Translations under genes and position numbers: made by a program
In this document: piece after piece, positions 53,506 to 63,021 of the stretch
Numbering within the stretch: the first letter of the stretch is position 1
Layout of the letters: each line of letters begins with the position of its first letter
From: Mytilinidion resinicola
Lineage: Eukaryota; Ascomycota; Dothideomycetes; Mytilinidiales; Mytilinidiaceae
Reading direction: 5' to 3'
DNA: 64,000 nucleotides
Assembly: GCF_010093595.1 (NCBI RefSeq)
Contig: NW_022985458.1
Coordinates: forward strand, 616,115-680,114
Notes under the pieces: generated by a model
The model's database searches: none
Seen by the model: only the letters and a program-made list of their open reading frames with translations
What the model was told of the DNA's origin: nothing

Positions 53506-55596
53506 ACGTACTTTACAAGCGAGTCGGCCACATAAGCGAGTCGGCCACCTTATCACGAAAACGCGACGCGTTAACCAACAACTAATATGCGTCGACAACA
53601 CAACGCGCAATCAATCCAAAAAGAAGGCAGGCTAGCCTTAGCTCTCCTAGCTATCCGACGAAATTAAATTCCAAGCGAACGACACGCTGCAGGCATATAC
53701 AATGTCCCTAAAAGCACGCTCCAAGACCGACGCGGCGGAATAACTACACAACGCGATTGTGAGCCTAATTTAAAGAAGCTTATAAAGCTTGAAGAATTAG
53801 CCATTGTTCAACATATACTCGACCTAGATTCGCGAGGGTTTTTGCCTAGCTTAACTGCTGTACGAGAGATGGCCAACAAGCTACTCGCCGAGCGCGGTGC
53901 TGGCCAAGTGGGTATTAACTGGCCAAACAACTTTATTAAGCGAACGGACGAGCTTAAAACAAAGTTTAATCGAAAGTACAACTATTAAAGAGCTCTATGC
54001 GAAGATCTAGAGGTTATTGGTGATTGGTTTAAGCTTGTATACAATATAAAAGCAAAGTACGGCATTGTTAATAATAATATATACAACTTTAATAAAGCTG
54101 GCTTCTAAATAGGCGTTATCTCATCAAGCATAGTTGTAACAGGCTCCGAGCGGCGTAATCGACCAAAAGCTGTACAGCCAGGCAATCGCGAATAGACAAC
54201 AATAATCCAAGGAATTAATGCCTGTGGATGGGCCATCCCGCTATTTATTATCTTTGCAGGCAAGTACCATCTCTCTGCATAGTACGAGGGCGACGATATA
54301 CCACCGGACTAGGTTATAGCAGTAAGCGACAATGGCTGGACAATAAATAAGCTTGGTGTTGCCTGGCTGCAGCATTTTAATATGCATACAAAAGATCGCA
54401 CCGTAGGCACGCATCGGCTGCTGATTATTGATGGCCATGAAAGCTATATCTCGCTCGAATTCCAACAAATTTGCAAGGAGAACAACATCATCGCTCTCTG
54501 TATGCCGCCGTATTTGTCGCACCTGCTGCAGCCGCTTAATATTAGCTGCTTTTCGCTATTAAAAAAGGCATACGGGCGCTAAATTAAGGACCTAGTACGC
54601 CACTATATTAATCATATTATAAAGCTAGAGTTCCTGCCGGTATTTAAAGCAGTATTCTACAACTTAATTATAAAGAGCAATATTTGCGCAAGCTTTTAAG
54701 GCGCAGGCCTTGTGCTGCTTAATCCAGAGGCAGTGCTCTTAAAGCTTAATGTTGTGCTTCGTACGCTGTCGCCTCCTGCCGTGGAGGCTTAATAGGAATT
54801 AAAAACACTAACCAACGCTCTTAAGCTAGACTCTTAATTAGCCTTAATTTGTAATCGCATTTAAATACATTAAAATAGCTCGCCTACAGCTATTCTTAAC
54901 TCGCTTAATAGCCTCTCTAAAGGTGCTGCAATTATAATGTATAAAACCACGCTGCTGCTGTTACGGTAACTACCCGCAACACCTTACCCACCACAATTCG
55001 CCTATTACGTGGCTTCGTCACCTGATCTCGCACGGAGCTCGTGAGCTCGCGCCATACGCACGTCCCGCCGGTATATCTTCTTCGCCGGCGCTCCTCATTT
55101 CCTGTTCTTTACACAATGTCTTGATTCTCCACGTAGTATTGTACCTAGCACTTAATCAACGCTCCTTCTTGAGCCCTTGAACTCCTGCTTGTAGCGCTAG
55201 CGTGACAGCTGCGCGATACAGTTGCCAGCCTTTAAAAGGCAAATAAAGCTGCTATAAAGCGCAAGGCGCGCAAAAAAAAGCGGATTTAGAGGGAAGGAAC
55301 TCTAACAAAGGAAGCAGGCTCTTAAATAGCTGCTCAAAGAATCGAGGAGGCAGCTTAAAGCAAAAGGCAGCAAGCCGGAGCGCGCTCCGGCGGCGGCGTG
55401 CAGCGCTGTAGGCGCTGCGGCGAACCAGGGCATAACGCTCGTACGTGCAAAAAAGATGCAGAGGTTGCTGCAGATTAGGCTACAACTTGTATCTAGTTAA
55501 TATCTATTAGCGTTGTAGAGCAATCAACGTTTAAGGCAGCTAAATATAATAAGGTGGCCGACTCGCTTGTATAGCCGACTCGCTTGTAAAGTACGT
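53506..55596 (+). mobile_element. Fot1/pogo-like DNA transposon, 2091 bp
   Basis: Inverted termini about 50 bases long starting ACGTACTTTACAAGCG and containing AAGCGAGTCGGCCAC twice. They are flanked by TA (53504-53505 and 55597-55598). One transposase remnant on the plus strand. Inserted in the gypsy element. Confidence 0.92.
53587..54790 (+). pseudogene. Fot1-like transposase, catalytic residues lost
   Basis: From ATG 53587: a psq-type HTH (IYNVPKSTLQDR), a CENP-B/Tc5 HTH (LEELAIVQHILDLDSRGFLPSLTAVREMANKLL), and a DDE_1 core (VVTGSERRNRPKAV, GWAIPLFIIFAGKYHLS, LLIIDGHESYISLEFQQICKE, PPYLSHLLQPLNISCFSLLKKAYG). The first catalytic motif reads YNFNKAGF where YNxDExGF is expected (54091), and the third reads LQPLN where LQPLD is expected (54538). 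Only the second Asp (DGHES, 54430) remains. At least five stops, TAA or TAG. Confidence 0.85.
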
Positions 55597-57686
55597 TAGA
55601 TTATGCAAATATATTTAGTATTTAGGTATACTAGGTCCCCTATTGCAAATTATAATAGTAAACAGGGTATTCTATCCTTATTCCGCGTAGAAGTAGGTTT
55701 CCTAGTATTTTCTTACTTTCCGGAGTTATTAGGTTGCTTCCGACCTAATCTAGGCTAAGGTAGCAACGTGTTCTTCTGCCTTTAGAGAAGCCCTATCTTA
55801 AAGGGCAGTTAAGGGCTATTTCCTTAGAGAGGGGTTAAGGCCGTATACTAATATAAATAGCATATATCCTGTAGACTTATATATACTATTATTATATATA
55901 AACTCCGCCTGGGCTAGTAGTACGGACTAGTTGTCTTATTTATAGTTATAGTAGGCTTATAGGTACTATTCTAGTATTTAGTTCTATTATTTAGTTTATC
56001 TGTTAGTTTAGGAGTAGAATATAGTTAAGAGCTTCCTTTTTACCCCTAGGTAGTAGCAGAATATACTCCAATATATAGATATAAATAGGCTGCCCCGGTC
56101 TAATACTATACTATCCGGAAGGCCGTAGAGCCGTATAATTTCGCGCAGAAAAACCTCTGCTAGGTCGGGAGCCTTTATTATAGACCGAGTTAGGATATAG
56201 TAGGATATTTTAGTAAACCTATCTACTACTATAAAAATACTGTTATAGTGCTTTCCTATAAGGTTACTTTTAGGTAATTCTATAATAAAGTCTAATATAA
56301 TATCGGTTTATAGTCCCCTAGGCAGTAGTAAGGGGGTATTTTCTCTAAAAGGTTATTTACAGCTTACTTTACACCTCTTATAAGAGTAACAGGATACAAT
56401 ATAGTTAGTAATATCCTTTCTTATTCTTAGCCAGTAAAACTGTTGCTAGATAAGTTTAATTATGCGCTTTAATCTAAAATATCCGGTAAGTAGGTTATTA
56501 TAGAACATTTCTATAACTTAGATCTATACTCTATTTAGTATATAGGTTTTCCCCTAATACTAGAGGAGTTTGTTATCTATTAACTATAACTTTACCTATA
56601 GTAGTTAACTAGAAGTCGGGTTACCTAGTATTAGCTTAACTAGTTAGGCATGCTTATTTTTAGAAAGGTAGTCGTAGATCTAGTTCTATATAGATTATTC
56701 CAAGGCGTTAAGGGAAGTTCCTTCCTCTACGGGGGGGTTTATTATTTAAGCTTATTATATACTCTAGGATAATCTTATTATTGCGCTTGCTTCTAGGAGT
56801 AGAGCAGGCCTTTCCAGGTTAATCTAGTCCTAGAAAACGCAAAAGATCCGTTAATTAGCTCCTTCTACGCTGTCCGGGCCTTTTTACCTTTATTCTTATA
56901 ATCGGGCCTTTAGAAGGGGCCGTCTGCAGGGTTAAGGATTCCTCTGCAGTGGATAATTATAAAGTAGAAGAGAGTAAGCTATTCGGCCTACTATACCTGG
57001 CGTCTAGTTAAGGCGGTGGTATATATAAACTATATAAGGTTATTATAATTAGTATACAGTTCTACTTTATATTAGGCCCCCTTAAGGTAGTATTACTAGG
57101 TTTTAAACGCGACTACCACAGCTAGTAGTTCTATATTATAGGTGTGGTAATTCCGCTCTACTAGGGTTATCTTCCGGAAGTAAAAGGCTATAGGGCGCCA
57201 CTGGGGCCGGTTATAGAGGTCCGGGGCCTGTTAGCTTAGAATCCCGGAGATAGTATACCTAGAAGCGTCGGTTTTAACGCGGATAGGGCGTTCCGGGCGG
57301 AAATAGATAAGTATAGTTCCCTTAGTAAATTTATTTTTTAGCCGGTGGAAGGCTATTAGGGCCTCTACCGTAATTTCTATTAGAATAAACTTCTTATTGC
57401 GTTGCTTCTAGCCCTCTATAGCAGAGCCGGGTTGCTTTTTAGTTAACTTATTAAGGGGGGCGGTAATCTTAGAGAATTCCTGGATAAAGCAGCGGTAGTA
57501 GTTTATAAACCCGATAAAGATGCGGATATCTTTAATACAGGTTAGTTCCGGCTATAACTTAACTGTTTTAATCTTTTCTAGTTCTATAATAACCCCCTTA
57601 GGGGTAACTATATATTCTAGGAACCTAACCCGGTTTTTATAGAAGTTGCACTTTAAATTCTTTGCGTAGAGCTTATACTAACGCAG

Positions 57687-58224
57687 TGTTACAACCCGTA
57701 ATACGAACTACCCGAGCGCAGAGGCACTCGCGGAGACAAGCAGACAAATTAGGCTGATTACAAAGAACCAGGTCACGGGACCAAGGGGGTCACGTGTCGG
57801 ACGCATTGGTATCCTGGATTCCCCCACGGACTGCTGGTGGATAGGAACGATATAAGGATAGGAATCACGGGATAAGGGGCCCACGTAATGGATCAGTGGG
57901 ATCAGGAGGATTAGGGAGTAATCCCCAGGAGCAAGGTCGCGGACACAGGATCTGGAGGATTAGTGGCCGAGCGTGATAATCCAGACTAAGCTATAGATTC
58001 CTTAGGGCGGAGCTTTTATATATAAGAACGCTCCTTTGCATAGATAGGAACCTCGTGTTCAACTTAAGACTTTAATACTACCTATTGGAAGTAACAACCC
58101 CGTCTTATACCTAAGATTAATTTTACCTCACCTTTTAAAGACTATTGCACCCCGACGACAACTTAACCTATACCCTGCCTTAGTGTATAACACTTAGAAG
58201 GTATAGAAAAGACGACCCGTTACA
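57687..58224. mobile_element. Solo LTR, 538 bp, TGTTACAACCC...CCCGTTACA
   Basis: Canonical TG...CA ends and a perfect 5-bp duplication CGCAG (57682-57686 and 58225-58229). Inserted in the RT/RNase H region of the gypsy element. The first half is clearly less A/T-rich than the host element. Different family from the 231-bp solo LTR and from the ACTCAGG family. Confidence 0.9.
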
Positions 58225-60697
58225 CGCAGCTTAGTTAGAACTTATTTAATATGCCTAATATAGTTTTCTTTATACTTAGAGAAGACTAGTATATTATTAA
58301 GGTAGATAATATAGCATATATTAAGGAGTTCGGCTAGGGCTTAGTTAATATAGCTCTAGAAAACAGCTGGGGCATTAGTTAGCCTAAAAGGGACTATAGT
58401 ATACTTAAAGTGGCCGTATCTAGTCCAGAACGCTGTTTTCTACTTATTTCTAGACTTAATGCGGATCCTATAGTAGGCATCTTATAAGTTAAACTTAGAG
58501 AAAACTATAGCTCGCCCTAGCCGGTCTAGTAATTCTTAAATTAGTAGTAGCAGGTGTCTATTCTTAATAGTAATTATATTTAGGCCTCTGTAGTCTATAC
58601 AGAGCCTAAGCCCTCTGTTTTTCTTCTTTATAAAGAGGATAGAAGCGCCCGCAGGGGAGGTAGATAACCTTATCTATCCCTAATCTAAGTTCTTCTAGAT
58701 ATATTCCTTTAGAATATCTATCTTAGACCCTAAAAGGTTATAAAAAGGTCTATAAGGGGGCGTTCTGCCGCTTTCTAACTTAATAGAGAGCTTATAGAAA
58801 CCGTGGTCCAGAAGAATTGCTGTATCTATCTTAGAGAATATATTAGCAAAATCTTTATACTCAGGCGGAAGACTATCCGCCCTCTCTAGGTTAATCTGGA
58901 CCAATTTAATATACACCGCATAAATATCTGCTATACAGTTTCTAACTAAGTTATTAAAAAAGGCAGGGGACTTAAGCTTAACTTGCTTAAATAATAACTT
59001 CCCTTTCTTACCTTTCCTCTATATAATAGTTTTAAGCAAGAAGTTAGCCTTTAGGTTCTATGCCTTAAGCCAGGGCATTTCTAGAACTATCTTATAGCCT
59101 GTAATATAGCCGACTATAAAGCTGCCCTTTCCGGTCTATTCTTAGCCGGTATAGTTCTTAACTAAGTATAGAATAGAGCAGGTACTAAAAATCTAGAGTA
59201 GCTGTTTATTTAGCACTTAGAACTTAGCTTTTAGCTCGGGTTCTATAGTAAGGCCTACCCTCCGGGTAAGCTAGGGTGTAATAAAGTTACCCTGGGATCT
59301 GCAGTCTAGTAGGGCGTTAGCCAGGACTAGTTATTGCTCTCCGCAGCAGATAGTAGTAGTAACAGTTATAATAGTGCCTAAGCTTTAGGTATAGGGTTCT
59401 ATATAAGAGACGTGGCCTATAAAAAGTAGAAGAAGTTGCTTTATAGAAGACTATTTCCCGCTAGTTAAGGGTTAGTTAGGCACTTATTAGAGTAGTGTCC
59501 TATCTTCTAGCAGGTAAAGCACTTAATATATAATATATTCTTAGGTTTATTACTATCTGCCCTAGACCGCTTATTTAAGTTATTTCTAGCCCCTAAGAAA
59601 GGCGGCCGGCTTAAGGTAGAAAGGCTTACTTTACTTATTATTAGAATAGACCGGTTTGGTCTAGAACCGGTTAAAGGGAAAGTGCCTCTCCCGCGTTGGT
59701 AGGGGGTGGTGTCCTTTCTAGGTATCCGCTCCCTAACCTTATCCTTTAGGGCCCGCTAATAGAGGTTTATATTCTTTTTAACCTCTGCTAGGTTAGAGTA
59801 CTTTTTAGGAACTAGGCGTATATAATTACAGAGCTTAGGGGCCAGGCTTATAAGGTACTTATAGATTATCCTAGTGTTGGTTAATTTGCTGGGCATACTA
59901 TAGTTAATATCCTCCTATTATTGCTTTAGGTAGTTAAGAACCTTGCTTAGGTCTTAGTTGCCCTGCTTTATATTCTTTACTTTAAGTATAGCCTATTATT
60001 CTCTTTTCTATGCGTTTCCTATAGTATTAAGCATAAACTCTTTTATATTACTCTATAGAGGGGAGGTCGGCTTAGAACTAATATAACGGGTCTATTAGTT
60101 CTGTTAGTTGTAGCTAATATATTAGACTGCTATTTTAATAAACTCCTGGTCCTCTAGAAGTTGCTCGCGGTAGATCTTACAGTTATAGACCTAGTTGCTC
60201 TATTTCTATTAGTTCTTGCCTGTAAAGGTGGTTAAAGGCTTTACTTTAGGTAGAGAAGGTAAGTTTAACTATCTCTGCAGGAAAGGGCCTAGGATAGGAG
60301 TTGTTGCCCTAGGGGTAGGGTTTTCTAGCTCCTCTTAGTAGAGCTAGGCCAGGATCTTTCTTTAGGTAAGAACTTGCCGTCTTATCTATTCTAGTTGGAT
60401 CTTTATAGCGTTGTCGGCCACTTCTTACTATAGCTATTTAACTGTTAGGTCTAGGATAGGTTCGCTTAGGTAGCCTTTAGTCCCGTTCTTAGTAGGTAAG
60501 AAAGGTAGGCTAGGTGCTTTGCTTTTATAGTTGTCTTGTCCCCCTTTAGGGGGGGTTCTAATTGGTTTAGTTCCTTCTTAGCTGGCCGGGTTGCTTCCTA
60601 GGTTTTCCGGTTAATAAAACGCGAGGCGTGCTAATTATCGGTTAGTATTAACTATAATAAATAGTTCCTAGGTACTAATTTAGGGTAGGGGCTTATA

Positions 60698-61067
60698 TAT
60701 TAAAAAGTACTAGGTAAACAGTAGAAAGGAATAATAATTGTAGTTAATCTAACTAGTAGTTTATTCACGAGCTGCTATCTAAAAGGTAGAGGGGGAAGGT
60801 CCCCCTTTATGGCCTTTCCTGGGCGGACACCGGAGGTTACTCCGCTCGGAGTCCTTCCGTAGCGCTATTGGTGTCGCCCAGGTTCTCTTAGTCTGGAATT
60901 GTTTGGAATAAGCCGGATTAATTTGAAAGCGTGAACCTATAACCTTTCTCACGCGATATATTAGAGATTACTCTGTTTAGAGTCCTTCTATAGTATAGAC
61001 GGTGGCATCTAGGCCTTATCGGCCCAGAACCGCCCGGACTAACTAGAACTACCTGGGAAGCGTAATA
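60698..61067 (-). repeat. Right LTR (5' LTR) of the gypsy element
   Basis: 370 bp. Terminal dinucleotides are TA...TA in place of TG...CA, both transitions expected of RIP. Otherwise collinear with 50796-51165 without gaps. Confidence 0.92.
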
Positions 61068-61072
61068 ATAGA

Positions 61073-61484
61073 CTCCTGTTGGCCTAGATAATACATCCTT
61101 TCTATTTTATATATATATACTCTCTATTTTACGCAGCCCTTTGCAGCCTATACAAGGTTAAGGAAGTAAGTTTAATTAGTAGAATAATATTTATACGGGC
61201 CGGAGCTAGACCTAATATAGAGGTGGTGATACGTAGTAAAAAGGGGGGTAATGCGTAGCAAAAAGGGGGGTGATGATTAGGCTCGTCTATTTTAATTTCT
61301 AGTTAAGAATCTTAGAATTAAAATACTTATAATTACAGCAAACTCTATAAATACTCCTTAGAAGTTATTTTAGTAGGATCGCGTTGGGTTAGTATATTTG
61401 TTAGCGTGCATAAGCGTGCGTAGTAGCGAGCCCCTCAAAATCACGTCTGAGCTCGCTGAGGTAAGAGTGGCATGGCATAACGTA
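61073..61484. other. Right part of the MULE-like shell and spacer
   Basis: 61073-61286 is the right end of the outer MULE-like element; 61287-61484 has no gene or feature I can name. Confidence 0.4.
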
Positions 61485-62621
61485 GCCGGATAGCATGTGG
61501 CCCAGGATAGCATGTGGCCCACCCCACCAAACCACAACGCCAAATATTGCGAATTGCTCAACCACAACGAATTGTATTTGGTGTAGCTACCTGCTAGCTA
61601 GTTGCCTGGCGTCTAGGGCACGTACGAGCGTTGTGCTCTAATGATTCGCACAAGCTACACTTTGGTGGTGCTCGCTGCCGTCGCTCAGCTGGCCCTGCTG
61701 TTGCCCCCTCTGCTGCCCCTTCTTGGGCAGCTTGTGCGAGAGCAGCCCCTTCTGCTCCTAATAGAACACCTCCTCTACCTATATACCTGCGTTTCTTTGC
61801 CCTCTTTTTTTTTTTGGCGCTGATTCTCTTTGCGTAGCTGTTCAACTTCGCGTTCAAGCAGCACAGTCCTTGACATTGCGATTTCACATCCTTTCGCAAG
61901 TTGTCGAATTGCATCATTTGTTGGGCTTGGTAGGCTGTGCGTGCGCTGCCTAATTAACCGTTGTATTAAGGCCCTTTGCTTTTAAAGCTCCTCAATATTA
62001 TAAGGTGTCTCAGCAGCCCAAGATGAAGCTTTTGATTGTGGACGGCGTTGGGGTGATGGCGTTTGATATTCAAAATGCAGCTGTGATAGCACGCGATCAG
62101 GGCTGTATGGAACTAGCCCAGTAGCTGCGAATCCTGCCCGTATGTTGTTCTGTGATAGTGCTAACTGCCTAGCCTGCTTGTATAGTGCCGTGCCCACTTC
62201 TCGCCAATAGGTCTTGTATCCCCACGCTGCGTGGCTAAGACGCCAGCTATCTCCCGTACGGTCGCGATTCTTAGCGGCATACCGCGTTGATCCATCGATA
62301 GAATCCACTGCTTGAGGACCTCTTCTTGTGCTTGTGTAAGACGGCGATTTGGTGCTGCTGAGCCACGTTTTGGCTGGATACCATTGACGCGTCGCCGTGC
62401 TGTTGTTCTGGCCACATTGTACGTGCTAGTGGCCTTTCGGAAACTTGTAATTTGGCCTTGTTTATAGGCATTGATAGATAGAAGAATTCTGCCCTCTTGA
62501 TGAAGGGCCTCTTGTTGTTGTTGTGGTGGAGGCATTGAGGTTGTAGTTGTATCACGCGTCGCGTTTCCGGAGAATTTGATGGGGTGGGCCACATGCTATC
62601 CTGGGCCACATGCTATCCGGC
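61485..62621 (-). mobile_element. Internally deleted pogo-like transposon, 1137 bp
   Basis: Inverted termini start GCCGGATAGCATGTGGCCCA and contain GGATAGCATGTGGCCCA twice. They are flanked by TA (61483-61484, 62622-62623). The element keeps the transposase 5' and 3' ends but lacks the catalytic middle. Confidence 0.88.
61594..62535 (-). pseudogene. pogo-like transposase lacking its DDE domain
   Basis: From ATG 62535: Gln-rich start, HTH-like ATSTYNVARTTARRRVNGI, then LTQAQEEVLKQWILSMDQRGMPLRIATVREIAGVL and GEKWA near 62200. The sequence then jumps, in another frame, to GTALYKQARQLALSQNNIRAGFAATGLVPYSPDRVLSQL, the C-terminal region of pogo transposases. After a stop at 61982 the C-terminal tail continues: a Lys/Arg-rich stretch (KKKRAKKRRYIGRGG) and a CCHC-like knuckle CSLCESLEHNARTC. 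Missing: all three catalytic Asp motifs (about 1 kb). Confidence 0.8.
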
Positions 62622-63021
62622 TACGTTAGCCGAAACCGGCTTCCCCTCGAACGCAGTCGCAACGAAGTTTGCGCCATACTATAAGCAGGGATCACATAGC
62701 CCTGCCTAGCAGATTAGCATAGCGTCGACCTGTCAGCACACGTGCGATAAGCTGCCAATACGAAGCTTTGGTACGGTGACGAGCAGAATCGGTTTCCGGT
62801 TTACTCCATAGATTTGTTCTCGGCGCACGGGCTCCTAGGCATACGCTTAACCCAAATCGTCCTTGAGATCGACAGGGATTTAAATTTGAATCCGAAATAT
62901 TTCCAAAGTCACCCGCCTCTCCAAAGATTATCGATTTCAAAGCGAAGGAGGATTCCAGCCTATCTGTATGGATTATATAAGAAAACAGAGGAATAAAGGA
63001 GGTGGGTGGGGCGGAGGTTGA
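62622..63021. other. Spacer between the pogo-like element and the ankyrin gene
   Basis: 400 bases without a supported gene; presumably holds the 3' flank of the ankyrin gene. Confidence 0.35.

Larger units (their letters stand above)
51166..60697 (-). pseudogene. gypsy gag-pol remnants
   Basis: Recognisable on the minus strand despite many stops. A gag zinc knuckle KCFTC..IGHYSNKC lies near 59480-59520. A protease-like ANALLDCRSQGNFITP is near 59290-59320. The RT start reads LPPEYKDFANIFSKIDTAILL and RTPPYRPFYNL (58695-58916). An RT catalytic box reads IYLNNILVFSK near 58280-58307 (YLNN where YLDD is expected; both Asp are Asn). RNase H and integrase should follow leftward to the Fot1 insertion, but I could not identify clean motifs. 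No continuous frame exists. Confidence 0.8.
50796..61067 (-). mobile_element. Full-length Ty3/gypsy LTR retrotransposon (RIP-degraded, with nested insertions)
   Basis: Two 370-bp LTRs in direct orientation and a perfect target duplication ATAGA (50791-50795 and 61068-61072). Coding remnants are on the minus strand, so the 5' LTR is the right one. Nested inside are a solo LTR (52662-52892), a Fot1-like transposon (53506-55596) and another solo LTR (57687-58224). Subtracting these leaves about 7.4 kb. The interior is extremely A/T-rich with TA dinucleotides replacing CA/TG, the RIP signature. Confidence 0.93.
50006..61286. mobile_element. Second MULE-like element, split by a nested gypsy retrotransposon
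   Basis: Inverted ends about 100 bases long: the left end reads GACGAGCCAAATCATCACCC, then CCCTTTTTGCTACGCATCAC, and later GGTCTAGCTCCGGCCCGTAT (to about 50098). The right end (about 61194-61286) is the reverse complement with scattered C-to-T changes. Without the 10.3-kb gypsy insertion the element would be about 1 kb. It contains one short gene resembling the C-terminal tail of MULE transposases, so it was probably non-autonomous. Confidence 0.75.
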
